64,000 nt of DNA, taken from contig JAEYTY010000151.1 of the NCBI GenBank assembly GCA_023433775.1, forward strand, positions 6,872 through 70,871. Reading direction: 5' to 3'. The notes under the pieces are model-generated. The model did not search any database and was not told the origin of the DNA. It worked only from the letters and a program-made list of their open reading frames with translations. The position numbers and the translations under genes are program-made. The stretch comes from Pseudomonadota bacterium (GTDB taxonomy: Bacteria; Pseudomonadota; Alphaproteobacteria; Rhizobiales; Devosiaceae). Below are positions 53,530 through 64,000 of this stretch, in pieces. Positions within the stretch are counted from its first letter, which is position 1, and every line of letters begins with the position of its first letter.

Positions 53530-55188
53530 TCAAGCGGCAGAAGCGACGTCACCCTCGTCCGGCGCGACAGGCGCTTCAGCGACCTCTTCGATTGGTTCCG
53601 CTGCCGGCATGGGCGAGCCTTCGTGAAGCGCCAGCGCCAGATTTTTAAACGCGCCAACCTTAAGCGCGGGAGCAAAAATATAGCCCTGCGCCTGGATGAC
53701 ACCCCGCGAGCGCAGATAGATTGCCTGCTCCTCGCGCTCCACGCCTTCGGCGACGATCTCGCAATTAAGGTCCATGCCCATGGCAATGAGACCATCAAGC
53801 ACTGGCACTTGCGTTACACCGGGCTTGATCATGTCCACGAAAATGCGGTCAATCTTGATCACATCGACACCCAGCGTTGCGAGATAGGCAAGGTTGGAAT
53901 GCCCGGTTCCCGCATCATCCAGTGCCAGTTTGGCCCCCAGCGCGTGCAGGCCCGCGATCACGTTGGCCGTGGCCATGGAATTTCCCAGCGGCCGACGCTC
54001 GGTAATTTCGAACACCAATTGGCGGAAACTGATCGGAGAATCGCCGAAAATAGCCTGCACGTCCTCCACGATGCCGACATCGCGGAAGTGCCCCTCGAAC
54101 AGATTGATCGAGATTTTCATCTCCGGCATCGTTACGCAGAGATCGCCCAGATCCTGCCGCACCTGCTGCATGAGCGAGAGCGTCATGGGCATGGCGAGCC
54201 CGGTAACCTCGGCATAATCGATGAAAGCGCCGGGTGGAATAACTTCGCCATTACGTTTTTCCCAGCGGCACAACACTTCGCAACCGACCAGTGCACCGGT
54301 GCGCAGATTGATGACAGGCTGGTAATAGGGCTTGATTTCCGACCGCGCGATGGCGCGCTCCAGATCAAACGCCGGCACGCGTGAGCGGCGCACATAGTTG
54401 AGGCTGAAGAGCAGGAAAGCGCCGCTTCCCAGGCAGGCGATGACGGTAAAGATCATGTCGAGATCGGCATAACCGGCCCTGACCATGGCAAAGGGAATGG
54501 CATATTCCACCTTGATGGGCAGTTCGCCGGCATAGCTCTGCGCCATGATATAGTCCGCATTGCTGGTGCGCCGCTCAAATCCGGCAGTGTCCCCGATGCT
54601 GACAATCGGTAGGCCATTGGTCAGCGTAATCCGCAGCGTCGAAGCGCCGGGCAAGGTGTCCGACAGAGCATTCTGTGTCTGACCCATCAGCGGCACAAAG
54701 GTCGATATGCGCCTAGTGTCGCCAAAGACCCGTGTGATCTTAAGCGCGGGCATTTCCATTTCGCCCAGCTTCACCACGGTGATGGATTCGCTCAAGCCCG
54801 GCACAGGCATGGGCTGCGAGAGCGGCGAATAGGCGACAATACGGCCATTGGCGTCGCAATATTGCACGCCATCCATATTCTCAACGAGCACCTGCTTAAG
54901 GTTGAGACTCGCCTCAATGATGGATTGGGCATTGGCTACAAAGGTGGGCGTACAAAGCGACGGGCTTGACGCAACAATTTTACCGAGCGCTTCCACACCA
55001 TCCATAGCACTTGCATTGATGTGTGAACTTATCACATCAACATATTGTTCTGCCGCAGTTTTTTCGCGAATTTTGACATGCGTGTCGAGCAGATAATCGA
55101 CAGCAATAATGGGCACGAACGCTAGAATGGCTCCGATGAGCATCAAGATATGAGAATACTTGGACTTCACCAGGCGAATCCGCGCCAA
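53530..55188 (-). CDS. CSS-motif EAL-domain cyclic-di-GMP phosphodiesterase
   Basis: A membrane protein of 552 residues. An N-terminal transmembrane helix (SHILMLIGAILAFVPIIAVDYLL), a periplasmic CSS sensor domain with conserved cysteines in SPSLCTPTF and VQYCDANG, a second helix (MIFTVIACLGSGAFLLFSLNYV) and a cytoplasmic EAL domain. The signature reads CEVLCRW (EVL for EAL), with metal residues in SINLFEGHF, EITERRP, DDAGTG and IKIDRIF and the catalytic Glu in IVAEGVE, so activity is likely. In E. coli CSS-EAL proteins respond to the disulfide state of the periplasm. Confidence 0.9.
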   Translation of the reverse strand: MARIRLVKSKYSHILMLIGAILAFVPIIAVDYLLDTHVKIREKTAAEQYVDVISSHINASAMDGVEALGKIVASSPSLCTPTFVANAQSIIEASLNLKQVLVENMDGVQYCDANGRIVAYSPLSQPMPVPGLSESITVVKLGEMEMPALKITRVFGDTRRISTFVPLMGQTQNALSDTLPGASTLRITLTNGLPIVSIGDTAGFERRTSNADYIMAQSYAGELPIKVEYAIPFAMVRAGYADLDMIFTVIACLGSGAFLLFSLNYVRRSRVPAFDLERAIARSEIKPYYQPVINLRTGALVGCEVLCRWEKRNGEVIPPGAFIDYAEVTGLAMPMTLSLMQQVRQDLGDLCVTMPEMKISINLFEGHFRDVGIVEDVQAIFGDSPISFRQLVFEITERRPLGNSMATANVIAGLHALGAKLALDDAGTGHSNLAYLATLGVDVIKIDRIFVDMIKPGVTQVPVLDGLIAMGMDLNCEIVAEGVEREEQAIYLRSRGVIQAQGYIFAPALKVGAFKNLALALHEGSPMPAAEPIEEVAEAPVAPDEGDVASAA

Positions 55189-55318
55189 AGAAACATGGCA
55201 TCTGGATAGCGCCGCACGACTTAACGGGTCGTTAATGCTGGTTAACCAGTTCTAACCGCCGCCCAGTCAAAAGGGCGAACCTTACGGCCCGCCCCCTTTG
55301 AATTTTGTGCCGTCCAGC

Positions 55319-57109
55319 TCAGCTCTGGACGTTGAGGCGGATGCTCAATTCGCGCAATTGCTTTGGTGCGGCAGGGCTTGGCGCGCCCATCAGCAGGTCT
55401 TCAGCCTGTTGGTTCATTGGGAAAGCGGTAATCTCGCGCAGGTTCTGCACGCCGCAGAGCAGCATCACCACGCGGTCGATACCGAAGGCTGCGCCACCAT
55501 GCGGCGGCGCACCAAACTGGAACGCGCGATAGAGGCCACCAAACTGTTCTTCGACCTCGGCGCGGCTCTTGCCGGTCAGCTCGAACGCCTTGACCATGGT
55601 TTCAGGCTCCTGATTTCGAATGGAACCGGAAGCAATCTCATAGCCATTGCAGACCGCGTCATACTGATAAGCCTTGAGCGTAAGCGGGTCTGCCGAATTT
55701 AGCGCCTCGATGCCGCCCTGCGGCATGGAGTAGGGGTTATGGGCAAAGTCGACGCGCTTTTCTTCCTCGCTCCATTCGTAGAACGGGAAGTCGACGATCC
55801 AGCACAGCGCAAACTGCTCTGTATCGACCAAACCGAGATCAGTACCGACCTTGGTGCGCGCATCGCCGGCAAAGCGATAGAACTTTTCCGGGCGACCGCA
55901 GACAAAGAACACCGCATCGCCGTCGTCGAGCCCGAGCTGGCTCTTGAGGGCTGCTGTACGCTCTTCGCCAATATTCTTGGCAATGGGGCCGCTGCCCTGC
56001 CCTTCCTTGAAGAAAATATAGCCAAGACCCGGCTGGCCTTCGCCCTGCGCCCAGGCATTCATGCGATCACAGAATGCCCGGCCGATCGGCTCGGCACCGG
56101 CCTTGTTCTTGGCCGGGATGGCCCAGACTTCAACCTTGTCGTCTGCCTCGATCTGGTTGGCGAAAACCTTGAAGCCCGAACCGGCAAAGTGCTCGGTCAC
56201 GGCCTGCATCTCGATGGGATTACGCAGGTCCGGCTTGTCCGACCCATATTTGCGGATCGCCGTATCATAGGGAATACGCGGCCATTGCTTGGTTACGCGC
56301 TTGCCGCCAGCAAATTGCTCGAACACCGAGGTCATGACCGGCTCAACCGTGTTCCACACGTCTTCCTGCGTCACAAAGCTCATTTCGAGGTCGAGCTGAT
56401 AGAATTCACCCGGCAGGCGGTCGGCGCGCGGATCCTCGTCGCGGAAGCAAGGCGCCACCTGGAAATAGCGGTCAAAACCGGCCACCATCAGCAATTGCTT
56501 GTATTGCTGGGGCGCCTGCGGCAGCGCGAAGAATTTTCCAGGATGAATGCGGCTGGGCACCAGGAAGTCGCGCGCGCCTTCCGGCGACGACGCTGTCAGG
56601 ATCGGCGTCGAATATTCACCAAATCCGGCCTCGGTCATGCCATTGCGCATGGCCGCGATGATCTTGGTGCGCTTGACGATATTGGCGTGTAGCTTTTCGC
56701 GGCGCAGATCGAGGAAGCGATAGCGCAGGCGAATATCTTCGGGATATTCGGCGTCGCCGAAGACCGGCAAGGGCAGTTCCTTGGCCGCGGACAACACTTC
56801 GATCTCACGGATGAAAACTTCTACCGTGCCGGTGGGCAGGTTCGGGTTAACCGCGGCGGGATCGCGCAGCTTCACCTCGCCATCGATGCGGATAACCCAT
56901 TCCGACCGCACTTTCTCCACCGAGCTGAACGCCGCAGAATCAGGGTCAACAACACACTGGGTGACGCCATAATGGTCGCGCAGGTCGATGAACAGCAGGC
57001 CGCCATGGTCGCGGATTCGGTTTACCCAGCCGCTGAGCCGAACCGTATTGCCGGCATCGGCCGCCGTCAGGGCGCCACAAGTGTGCGAGCGATAGCGATG
57101 TGTGGTCAT
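55319..57109 (-). CDS. aspS: Aspartyl-tRNA synthetase
   Basis: Charges tRNA-Asp. It has 596 residues: OB-fold anticodon-binding domain ([23 protein letters not shown]), class II motif 2 ([17 protein letters not shown]), the bacterial GAD insertion domain (about 280-430) and motif 3 ([12 protein letters not shown]). Many alphaproteobacteria use a non-discriminating AspRS with GatCAB; which kind this is cannot be told from the sequence alone. Confidence 0.97.
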   Translation of the reverse strand: MTTHRYRSHTCGALTAADAGNTVRLSGWVNRIRDHGGLLFIDLRDHYGVTQCVVDPDSAAFSSVEKVRSEWVIRIDGEVKLRDPAAVNPNLPTGTVEVFIREIEVLSAAKELPLPVFGDAEYPEDIRLRYRFLDLRREKLHANIVKRTKIIAAMRNGMTEAGFGEYSTPILTASSPEGARDFLVPSRIHPGKFFALPQAPQQYKQLLMVAGFDRYFQVAPCFRDEDPRADRLPGEFYQLDLEMSFVTQEDVWNTVEPVMTSVFEQFAGGKRVTKQWPRIPYDTAIRKYGSDKPDLRNPIEMQAVTEHFAGSGFKVFANQIEADDKVEVWAIPAKNKAGAEPIGRAFCDRMNAWAQGEGQPGLGYIFFKEGQGSGPIAKNIGEERTAALKSQLGLDDGDAVFFVCGRPEKFYRFAGDARTKVGTDLGLVDTEQFALCWIVDFPFYEWSEEEKRVDFAHNPYSMPQGGIEALNSADPLTLKAYQYDAVCNGYEIASGSIRNQEPETMVKAFELTGKSRAEVEEQFGGLYRAFQFGAPPHGGAAFGIDRVVMLLCGVQNLREITAFPMNQQAEDLLMGAPSPAAPKQLRELSIRLNVQS

Positions 57110-57259
57110 TTGGGGAACTCAAATAGCAGAAAAAGGGCCGGATTCTCGGGCGGGAAAAGCGCATGGCCGTCCCCGCTTGTCAAGCTTTCGGGCCATTGCG
57201 CGCCGGGCGGCTGGAACGATCGAAATCGATGGTGGAGCTAAGGGCGCGCACCTGCTAGG

Positions 57260-57265
57260 TATAAT
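57260..57265 (+). promoter_or_regulatory. Possible -10 element of rnd
   Basis: TATAAT stands 28 bp upstream of the rnd ATG in the divergent aspS-rnd region. No convincing -35 hexamer lies at the right distance, so this is a weak call. Confidence 0.3.
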
Positions 57266-57292
57266 GTTGACGATTTTGAGACGGTAGCCCGG

Positions 57293-58462
57293 ATGGACCT
57301 GATAGTTTCCACAGACGTGCTCGCCGCATTCTGCGAGCGCGCTGCTAAATTTGACTTCGTGACGGTCGATACAGAATTCCTGCGCGAAACGACTTACTGG
57401 CCGAAGCTTTGCCTCATTCAGGCTGCCACCAATGACGAAGCGGTTCTGATCGATCCGCTGGCCGATGGCATAAGTCTGGCGCCCTTCTTTGCGCTGCTGG
57501 CCAATCCGGACGTCATCAAGGTGTTTCATGCCGCCCGGCAGGACATCGAAATTTTCGTCAAACTCTCGGGTTCCGTCCCCAACAATATCTTCGATACCCA
57601 GATTGCCGCCAGCGTCTGCGGCTTTGGCGACAGCGCCTCCTATGACAGTCTTGTGCGCGCCATCTGCAAGGTTGAACTGGACAAGTCTTCCCGCTTTACC
57701 GACTGGTCGGCCCGCCCGCTTAGTGAAAAGCAGCGTCTCTATGCCCTGGCCGACGTAACCTGGCTGCGCGATATCTATCGCGAATTGCGCAAGCAGGTGG
57801 CAGCCACGCGTCGTGGCGACTGGGTCGAGGACGAACTGACCACGCTGCGCAGCATCGACACATATGTCGTCCAGCCCAAGCAGGCCTGGGAACGGCTGAA
57901 AATGAAGATCAACCGCCCCCGCGATCTGGCGGCGCTGAAAGTGCTTGCCGAATGGCGTGAGCGCCGCGCGCAGGAAACCGATCAGCCACGCAGCCGCGTC
58001 CTTAAGGATGACGTGCTGTTTGAACTGGCCATGCAGCGCCCGCAATCGCCAGAGGCCTTTGATAAACTTCGCGCTGTGCCGCGCGGCTTTGGCCGCAGCA
58101 ACGCCGCCAGCGAGATCATTGCCCTGCTCAAGCAGGTCGAGGAACTGACCAAGAGCGATCTCCCGGTCATGCCTGAGCGCTACCGGGGCCCCTCACCCAA
58201 AGGTGCAGTGGGTGATCTCATCCGCGTCCTGCTCAAGGCCGTGGCCGAACAGCATGGTGTGGCCGCCCGCATTCTGGCGACATCCGATGATATCGATGCG
58301 CTGGTGCTGGATGACGAGGCCGACGTGCCGGCGCTCAAGGGCTGGCGCCGCAAATTGTTTGGCGAGAAGGCTTTGGCCATCAAGCATGGCCGAATTGGTC
58401 TCGTCGCCACACCCAAGGGCATTGTCGAATTTTCTGTCGGAGAGCGCGAGGCCGCCGAATAG
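57293..58462 (+). CDS. rnd: Ribonuclease D
   Basis: A 3'-5' exoribonuclease trimming tRNA precursors. It has 389 residues: the DEDDy nuclease domain (Asp and Glu in FVTVDTEFLRE, Asp in VFHAARQDIEIF, the Tyr/Asp pair in YALADVTWLRDIY) followed by one or two HRDC domains (about 210-370). Convergent with ppx: the two stop codons are on adjacent bases. Confidence 0.95.
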   Translation: MDLIVSTDVLAAFCERAAKFDFVTVDTEFLRETTYWPKLCLIQAATNDEAVLIDPLADGISLAPFFALLANPDVIKVFHAARQDIEIFVKLSGSVPNNIFDTQIAASVCGFGDSASYDSLVRAICKVELDKSSRFTDWSARPLSEKQRLYALADVTWLRDIYRELRKQVAATRRGDWVEDELTTLRSIDTYVVQPKQAWERLKMKINRPRDLAALKVLAEWRERRAQETDQPRSRVLKDDVLFELAMQRPQSPEAFDKLRAVPRGFGRSNAASEIIALLKQVEELTKSDLPVMPERYRGPSPKGAVGDLIRVLLKAVAEQHGVAARILATSDDIDALVLDDEADVPALKGWRRKLFGEKALAIKHGRIGLVATPKGIVEFSVGEREAAE

Positions 58463-59998
58463 TCAGCCTATGCGCACCAGCGATTCGGCATGGCCCGCCA
58501 CAGAGGCAAACTGTGCCAGTCGATTGCGAAGATGTTCGCCGTTCAGAAATGCCAGATCTTTTGGCAGCAGCAGCTCCAGCACATCGCCATTCATGACGAA
58601 ACGCGTCCGCGGCAAAATACCGGGCATGGCCGCCGTCATGGGGTAAGCGACCCTGAACAATGCCCCGAGCAACCGCGCCCGCGCAATTGCTTCGTCGGTG
58701 CACAGCATGGACAGCCCATTGGCCGTCTTGCTCTTGATGCCGTCATACCGAACCGCAATCGTTTGAGCGAGAAAAGCGCGGCCAGCATGATCAATGCCGG
58801 TCAGTGAGCCATAGGCGACCGCATCCACGCTTTGAACGGCGCGATAGTCCGGGTGGGTCCGCCAGCCGATATCGGCTAGAAGACAGGCCACCATGCGCAA
58901 ACGGCGCTGGTCCGGGGTTTCCGACGCTTCTGCCACTTCGAAATATTGGCTGGAGAAGTCAACGAGGTCGCCCGCATGGGCAGGCGAACGCGAGCGCAGC
59001 ACGGAGAGCTCTTCGGCGCCCTGGATGAGCGGGTCGAGGTCGGCCTCGCGCCCATCCAGCAGTCCGAACAAGAAGCCTTCGCGCACGCCGAGGGCTGAGA
59101 ACACGACGCTCTCAAACTTGCCGGCTTTCAGCACCTCCGCCATCACCGCGGCACCAAAGGGCACGAGTTCGCGCCGCGAATTGCTGACGCCGCCGGAGCC
59201 CGGATAGGATTTAAGCGATCCTGCTTCGACAATGGTGCCGCAGAACTCGATCATGTCGCGCGCCGAAACCACATAATCCTGCACCATGTGCAGCGGGTAG
59301 TTGGCCACCGTCTGGTGTAGCTTGGCCAGAGACCGCCATGTGCCGCCAATGGCCGCGAAGCGGCCGCCGGGCGCCAGGTCCACCAATTGGGATTGTGAAA
59401 GCCGCGCGCGGACCAGTTCTGCCGCCTTCTGCGGCGAGCCATCTGAATCGTCCTGCAGCCTGATCACACCAAGCTCAAAGGACTGCCCATTGGAGTCGGC
59501 GCCATCGTCAATCGACGACAATTCGAGGCTGCCGCCGCCCAGATCGCCTACTGTACCCACGAAGCCGGGAATGCCGGCAACGACGCCGAGCGCCGCGAAA
59601 TGGGCCTCTGCCTCGCCGCTCAAAACCTCGACTTGCGTATCCATAATGGCTTCGACGGCCGATACGAACTCGTCCCGGTTCACCGCGTCCCGAACCGCCG
59701 AGGTGGCGAGAACATGGATTTTGCCGACCCGCATCATGCGGGCAACCAGCGCAAAGCGCTTCATCGCATCAAGCGCGCTGGCCATATTGGCGTCAGCCAA
59801 CCTGCCGGATTGCGCCATGCCGCGCCCCAAGGCACAGGCCGATTTTTCGTTGTAGAGCGGGGTCAGCGCGCGCGCATGGCGCTCATAAACCACCAGACGC
59901 ACGGAGTTGGAACCAATGTCGAGCACGGCAACGGGCCGGGCGCCCTTGATGCGCCCCTGCGCCGTCGGATCGGCATCGACCCCCCAGAACTGTGTCAA
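58463..59998 (-). CDS. ppx: Exopolyphosphatase (Ppx/GppA family)
   Basis: Releases phosphate from the end of polyphosphate and may act on pppGpp. It has 511 residues: the ASKHA-fold phosphate-binding motifs [13 protein letters not shown] and [14 protein letters not shown], then a C-terminal helical HD-like domain. Its start overlaps ppk by four bases (ATGA), so synthesis and breakdown of polyphosphate are coupled in one operon. Confidence 0.93.
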   Translation of the reverse strand: MTQFWGVDADPTAQGRIKGARPVAVLDIGSNSVRLVVYERHARALTPLYNEKSACALGRGMAQSGRLADANMASALDAMKRFALVARMMRVGKIHVLATSAVRDAVNRDEFVSAVEAIMDTQVEVLSGEAEAHFAALGVVAGIPGFVGTVGDLGGGSLELSSIDDGADSNGQSFELGVIRLQDDSDGSPQKAAELVRARLSQSQLVDLAPGGRFAAIGGTWRSLAKLHQTVANYPLHMVQDYVVSARDMIEFCGTIVEAGSLKSYPGSGGVSNSRRELVPFGAAVMAEVLKAGKFESVVFSALGVREGFLFGLLDGREADLDPLIQGAEELSVLRSRSPAHAGDLVDFSSQYFEVAEASETPDQRRLRMVACLLADIGWRTHPDYRAVQSVDAVAYGSLTGIDHAGRAFLAQTIAVRYDGIKSKTANGLSMLCTDEAIARARLLGALFRVAYPMTAAMPGILPRTRFVMNGDVLELLLPKDLAFLNGEHLRNRLAQFASVAGHAESLVRIG

Positions 59999-62163
59999 TC
60001 TGCGGCCTCGTCACCATCAGCTCCGGCACTGCCGCGGCCGGAAAGCGATGGATTGGTCATGAAATAGTCGTGGGCATTGAATGGCTCTTCGCCCTCGGCC
60101 AACCGAATACGATGCGAGCTGCCATCTGGCAACACTTCCCAGCTCTGCTGATTGTCCTTGAGATAGGCAACCAGGATCTGGTCAAGGATCTGTTTGTGCA
60201 CTGTCCTGTTGAGGATTGGCACCATTACTTCGACCCGGCCGTCGAGATTGCGGCCCATGAGATCGGCCGATGAAATATAGACCTTCGCCCGTGGTGACGG
60301 CATGGTCTCGCCATTGCCGAAACAATAGATGCGGCTGTGCTCGAGGAAGCGTCCCACCACCGACTTCACCCTTATATTGTCGGAGAACCCTGGAATTCCG
60401 GGCCGCAGGCAGCAGATGCCCCGAACAATCAGATCGACACGCACGCCCGCCTGGCTCGCATCATAGAGCGCGTCGATGACTTGGGGATCGACCAGCGAGT
60501 TCATCTTCAGGAGGATATGAGCCGGCCGACCGTCCCGCGCCGCCTCGATCTCGCGGCTGATATTGTCGACCAGTGTCTCCCGCAAATTGACGGGCGAAAC
60601 CGCTATGGTTTCCAGTTCCGTCGGCCTTGCATAACCCGTTATGAAATTGAACACCCGGGCCACGTCCCGCGTGATGGCGGGGTCGACGGTGAAATAGCTC
60701 AGATCGGTATAAATCTTGGCCGTTATCGGGTGATAATTGCCCGTGCCGATATGGCAATAGCTGACCAGCTTGCCCTTTTCGCGGCGCACCACTTGGCTAA
60801 GCTTGGCGTGCGTCTTGAGTTCGATGAACCCGAACACAACCTGCGCCCCTGCCCGCTCCAGATCGCGCGCCCAGCGGATATTGGCCTCTTCGTCAAATCG
60901 CGCCTTGAGTTCGACAAGGCATGTAACCGACTTGCCGGCCTCGGCGGCAATGACCAGTGCCTTGACGATGGGGCTGTCCGACGAGGTGCGGTAAAGCGTC
61001 TGCTTGATGGCGACGACATCCGGGTCGCGCGCCGCCTGCATGAGGAACTGCGCCACCACGTCAAAGCTCTCGAACGGATGGTGGACCAGAATGTCCTTGG
61101 CGCCAATAGCCGCAAAACTGTCGCCATTGAAATCGCGGATGCGTTCGGGGAAACGGGCGTGATAGGGCGGAAATTTCAGGTCTGGCCGCTCGACATCGCA
61201 AACCTTGCGCGCATCGGCGAGTCCAAGGAAGCCCTGCACTTCGAAGATCTCGTTGTCCTTGACGCCGAGCTGCTCACCAATCTGGCGCTTGAGCGCGCGC
61301 GGCATGGATTTTTCGATTTCCAGCCGGATCAGCTGCCCGCGCCGACGCTGGCGCAACGCCGTTTCGAACTCGATGACAAGGTCGGCCGCTTCATCGTCGA
61401 TTTCGATTTCGCTGTCGCGAATGATGCGGAAGGCGCCCGAGCCGCACACTTCATGGCCGGGGAACATCTTGTGGAAGAAGATTTTGACCAGCGTATCGAT
61501 GGTAACCACCTCGCTCCGGCCCTCGGATACGAGAGCGCTGGGCAAGTTGATGAAGCGGTCGAGATTGCTCGGAATACGCACAAGCGCTGTCAGCGGCAGG
61601 TCGCTATTGGGACGTTTGAGTTCGAACGCCAGCGCCAGCCCCAGATTGGGAATGAACGGGAACGGGTGCGCCGGGTCGACCGCGATCGGCGTCAGCACCG
61701 GAAAGATTTCGTCCCGGAACAGCTTGTCGAGATAGGCCACCTGCTCGGTGGTCAGGTCGTCGCGTTCGTGAATGACCACGTTCTGTGCAAACAACTGCTC
61801 GCGCAGGTTCTGCCAATGGTCCTGCTGCTCCAGTTGCAGGTGCTGCGCCAGCGTCGCGATTTCTTCCAGCTGCTCAACGGCGGTCAATCCATCGGCGCTC
61901 TGCTTGGCAAGGCCGGCGCGGATTTGACCCTTGAGCCCGGCGACACGCACCATGAAGAATTCATCGAGATTATTGGCAGAGATTGAGACGAAGCGCAGGC
62001 GCTCCAGCAGCGGATGTTCTTCGTTCCCCGCCTCTTCCAGCACGCGCATGTTGAACTGTAGCCAGCTGACCTCGCGATTGACGAAGCGGGCCGGGCTTTT
62101 GCGCAGCGCCTCGATGTCGGGCTCCGCGTTCTCGGTCTCGGCGAAGTCACTCATCTCATTCAT
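59995..62163 (-). CDS. ppk: Polyphosphate kinase 1
   Basis: Makes polyphosphate from ATP. It has 722 residues: N-terminal domain ([19 protein letters not shown]), head domain and the two phospholipase-D-like C-terminal domains. The autophosphorylated His is in [14 protein letters not shown], the second motif in [10 protein letters not shown], and ATP contacts in [17 protein letters not shown]. The ATG at 62163 overlaps the hdaA stop by eight bases; an in-frame ATG three codons later is possible. Operon hdaA-ppk-ppx. Confidence 0.96.
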   Translation of the reverse strand: MNEMSDFAETENAEPDIEALRKSPARFVNREVSWLQFNMRVLEEAGNEEHPLLERLRFVSISANNLDEFFMVRVAGLKGQIRAGLAKQSADGLTAVEQLEEIATLAQHLQLEQQDHWQNLREQLFAQNVVIHERDDLTTEQVAYLDKLFRDEIFPVLTPIAVDPAHPFPFIPNLGLALAFELKRPNSDLPLTALVRIPSNLDRFINLPSALVSEGRSEVVTIDTLVKIFFHKMFPGHEVCGSGAFRIIRDSEIEIDDEAADLVIEFETALRQRRRGQLIRLEIEKSMPRALKRQIGEQLGVKDNEIFEVQGFLGLADARKVCDVERPDLKFPPYHARFPERIRDFNGDSFAAIGAKDILVHHPFESFDVVAQFLMQAARDPDVVAIKQTLYRTSSDSPIVKALVIAAEAGKSVTCLVELKARFDEEANIRWARDLERAGAQVVFGFIELKTHAKLSQVVRREKGKLVSYCHIGTGNYHPITAKIYTDLSYFTVDPAITRDVARVFNFITGYARPTELETIAVSPVNLRETLVDNISREIEAARDGRPAHILLKMNSLVDPQVIDALYDASQAGVRVDLIVRGICCLRPGIPGFSDNIRVKSVVGRFLEHSRIYCFGNGETMPSPRAKVYISSADLMGRNLDGRVEVMVPILNRTVHKQILDQILVAYLKDNQQSWEVLPDGSSHRIRLAEGEEPFNAHDYFMTNPSLSGRGSAGADGDEAAD

Positions 62164-62890
62164 CGGTTTCGGCGTCCCATCCCTGTTGCCGGTCCTGCCC
62201 GAGTGCCGTGTGCCGGCGCGTCAGGACCTCCGACGCTATCGCGCGCGTGATGGCCGTCCCTTTGGCAAGGGCCAGCCTGTCCATATCATCGACCAGCATC
62301 GCCGCTTCCTCATGGCTCCGCTCCATGCGGGCCACGACATAGGTGACGATTCTGGGATCGACTTTGATTTGTCGATCAGCAAACAGTTTCACCATCATCT
62401 GTGACAACTCGATGTCATCACTGATTTCCAGCCGAAACGCGGCAGCGCGCCGCATCCGCGAGCGCACATCATCGGTCGTCAATGTCCATTGCGCAATATC
62501 TTCGCGCGCGGTCACCAACAGGGAGCGTTGCCCTCGCATGGCCTGGTTGAGCAGGTGGAAAAGGGCCTGCTCGTCATAGCCGGCCCGGTCGACATCCTCG
62601 ACCACCACCGGCAATGTGCCATTGTCGGCAGCCAGTGCACCGATTGTCTCGGGGCTAGCCGTCACCGCCCTGCTGCGGTCAGCGAAAATCCTCACGAGAT
62701 GCGACTTCCCCGAGGCCGGGGGCCCAACCAGCACGGTCACTCCATCCGGCCAATGCGGCCAGGCCAGAATGCGCGCATGGGCCAGTTCATTGCCCGCCCC
62801 AATGAGGAAATCATCTTCGGCGTGCGAAGGCTTGTGGCCCAGCTCCAGTGGCAATTGTCTCGGGCCATCGGCAGGCGGTCTGTCGGCCAC
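62156..62890 (-). CDS. hdaA: DnaA regulatory inactivator HdaA
   Basis: Together with the sliding clamp it stimulates ATP hydrolysis by DnaA to stop over-initiation. It has 244 residues: a clamp-binding motif at the start (QLPLELGH, residues 12-19), a DnaA-like AAA+ domain with Walker [13 protein letters not shown] and [12 protein letters not shown] as Walker B, sensor [10 protein letters not shown], and a helical lid. It is shorter than DnaA and has no DNA-binding domain IV. Confidence 0.92.
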   Translation of the reverse strand: MADRPPADGPRQLPLELGHKPSHAEDDFLIGAGNELAHARILAWPHWPDGVTVLVGPPASGKSHLVRIFADRSRAVTASPETIGALAADNGTLPVVVEDVDRAGYDEQALFHLLNQAMRGQRSLLVTAREDIAQWTLTTDDVRSRMRRAAAFRLEISDDIELSQMMVKLFADRQIKVDPRIVTYVVARMERSHEEAAMLVDDMDRLALAKGTAITRAIASEVLTRRHTALGQDRQQGWDAETDE

Positions 62891-62892
62891 AG

Positions 62893-63963
62893 TCAGATAC
62901 CGGTTTCCGGGCCGTTATAGAGCGAGCTTTCCTTGTACTTGCGCACCCCATAGCGCACCAAAACGGATGCTATCGCCGCCATTGGCACAGCCAGCAAAAG
63001 TCCGACAAAGCCGAAAACCGCGCCCAAAGCGAGGAGGGCAAACATCATCCAGACCGGATTGATGTTGATCGAGGAGCCCACCAGCTTGGGATAGAGCACA
63101 TTGCCTTCGATGAACTGCCAGAAAAAATAAATGCCGGCCACGAGAGCAATCATCCACCAGTTCGGGGCGTACTGAACCAGCGCGATACCAACCGACAGGC
63201 CCAGTCCAACGGCAAAGCCGACAAAGGGGATAAAGCTCAGGAGACCCGCAATCAGGCCAACGGCAAGGCCGTAGTTGAGCCCGACAAGGCTGAGCGCTGT
63301 TGCATAAAAGGCCGCATCCAGCAGCAGCACGCTGCCCTGCCCGCGGATCACGCCGGCCATGGATTTATCGATATCCTTCAGGACACCCTTGACCTCGTCC
63401 TTGTGCTGCTTGGGCAGCAGGCCATCAATGCCGCGCACCATGCCTTCCCAGTCAAGCAGCAGGTAAAAGGCCACCACCGGCGCAAGAACGGTGAACCCCA
63501 CAACGGCCGCGCCGGTCAGGCCGATATTGACCAGTTCTGCCGGCAAAGTCGCAATGAAGCCGAGCGCCTGGCGCGCCAGATCATTGAGACTGTTCTGCAC
63601 TTCAGCCGCCCGCTCGGGGCCAAGCCAGGCATTGATCTCCGGCGACCAGTCAGCCGCCAGCTTTTGCAGATCGCTCACATAACGCGGCAGGCGCTGGATC
63701 AGCCCGATAATCTGCTCTCCGATCAGCGGCACAAACATGAAGAACAGGCTGATGACTATGGTCAAAACACTGAGCAGCACCACGACCACGGCCCAAACAC
63801 GGTTGAACCGCCACTTCTGCAACTGGTTGACCAATGGATTGAGCAGATAGGCCAGCGCCGCCCCCACCACGAAGGGCAGAAGCACCCCGCGGAAGACCCA
63901 AAGGAAAAGGATCAGGGCCAGAAGCAGCCCAATCCAGATGAACACTTGATTTCTGAGTGCCAT
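62893..63963 (-). CDS. AI-2E/PerM family membrane protein
   Basis: A 356-residue inner-membrane protein with about eight hydrophobic segments, beginning VFIWIGLLLALILFLWVFRGVLLPFVVGAALAYLLNPLV and ending in the family pattern ALLALGAVFGFVGLLLAVPMAAIASVLVRY. Family members export small molecules or ions (autoinducer-2 export, Na+/H+ antiport), none certain here. Its stop lies two bases from the hdaA start, an arrangement widely conserved in alphaproteobacteria. Confidence 0.9.
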   Translation of the reverse strand: MALRNQVFIWIGLLLALILFLWVFRGVLLPFVVGAALAYLLNPLVNQLQKWRFNRVWAVVVVLLSVLTIVISLFFMFVPLIGEQIIGLIQRLPRYVSDLQKLAADWSPEINAWLGPERAAEVQNSLNDLARQALGFIATLPAELVNIGLTGAAVVGFTVLAPVVAFYLLLDWEGMVRGIDGLLPKQHKDEVKGVLKDIDKSMAGVIRGQGSVLLLDAAFYATALSLVGLNYGLAVGLIAGLLSFIPFVGFAVGLGLSVGIALVQYAPNWWMIALVAGIYFFWQFIEGNVLYPKLVGSSININPVWMMFALLALGAVFGFVGLLLAVPMAAIASVLVRYGVRKYKESSLYNGPETGI

Positions 63964-64000
63964 GAAGACGGGCAGCCCTTGCGTCTGGGTAATCGAAAAG

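Larger units (their letters stand above)
30756..63342 (-). other. KOPS-like motifs, - strand only, right of dif
   Basis: CCCTNCCC, the complement of GGGNAGGG, begins at 30756, 31151, 33841, 33846, 34950, 40448, 41875, 47149, 50841, 52092, 55995, 60847 and 63335 in host DNA, and also at 21022, 22676 and 25610 inside the transposon. By eye I found none in the other orientation. All point back toward dif. Confidence 0.65.

Overview
The window is GC-rich chromosomal DNA of an alphaproteobacterium. The order dusB-ntrB-ntrC-ntrY-ntrX-hfq-hflX-mazG, a pyruvate dehydrogenase whose E1 beta subunit carries its own lipoyl domain, an HdaA-type DnaA homologue, an ispDF fusion and an NADP malic enzyme fused to a phosphotransacetylase-like domain all point to the Hyphomicrobiales. 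The overall impression is Devosia-like; the genus is an inference from gene order and style, not from a search.

Replication layout: a 28-bp sequence at 20141-20168 has the form of a XerC/XerD dif site, a strong match in its core to the E. coli site. Three independent polarity signals switch around it. Of the 20 host genes to its left 14 lie on the + strand, while of the 30 to its right 26 lie on the - strand. Motifs of the E. coli KOPS form GGGNAGGG occur only on the + strand to the left (12 seen) and only as the complement CCCTNCCC to the right (13 in the host part, 3 in the inserted element). The window therefore very probably contains the chromosome dimer resolution site and the replication terminus.

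Left arm (1-20140): a probably acquired HNH nuclease gene, small hypothetical genes, a VOC protein, enolase, AMP nucleosidase, folD with a DUF1643 gene, cobalamin-dependent methionine synthase, rlpA, a D,D-carboxypeptidase, and the compact chain tmk-holB-metG-tatD-metallo-beta-lactamase fold gene, whose reading frames overlap by a few bases.

Centre (20201-29631): a 9431-bp Tn7-like transposon inserted 32 bp beyond the dif site. Its ends start TGTCG and finish CGACA, they contain repeated transposase-binding-like sites, and an exact 5-bp target duplication (CCGGC) flanks it. It encodes TnsA, TnsB, TnsC and a single short TniQ. Just upstream, in the same direction, lie a XerC/D-like tyrosine recombinase that has lost the nucleophilic tyrosine and nearly all other catalytic residues, and a GSU2403-type nucleotidyltransferase-fold protein that has apparently lost its metal-binding acids. 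A winged-helix regulator, a toxin-antitoxin pair and one orphan gene complete it. The most economical reading, which is an inference, is that the dead Xer-like protein is a domesticated DNA-binding factor that recognises dif and directs TniQ/TnsC/TnsAB to insert next to it, in the way Cascade, Cas12k or TnsD direct other Tn7-like elements.

Right arm (29702-64000): mazG, hflX, hfq, both nitrogen two-component systems (NtrYX and NtrBC), dusB, ispDF, a CinA-type amidohydrolase, a COQ10-like START protein, lipoyl synthase, two GlsB-like membrane proteins, the pyruvate dehydrogenase cluster (pdhA, a small membrane protein, pdhB, pdhC, an SGNH hydrolase, lpd), ftsB, a Dabb protein, maeB, a CSS-EAL phosphodiesterase, aspS, rnd, ppx-ppk, hdaA and an AI-2E/PerM family membrane protein. 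No tRNA, rRNA or CRISPR array was seen.
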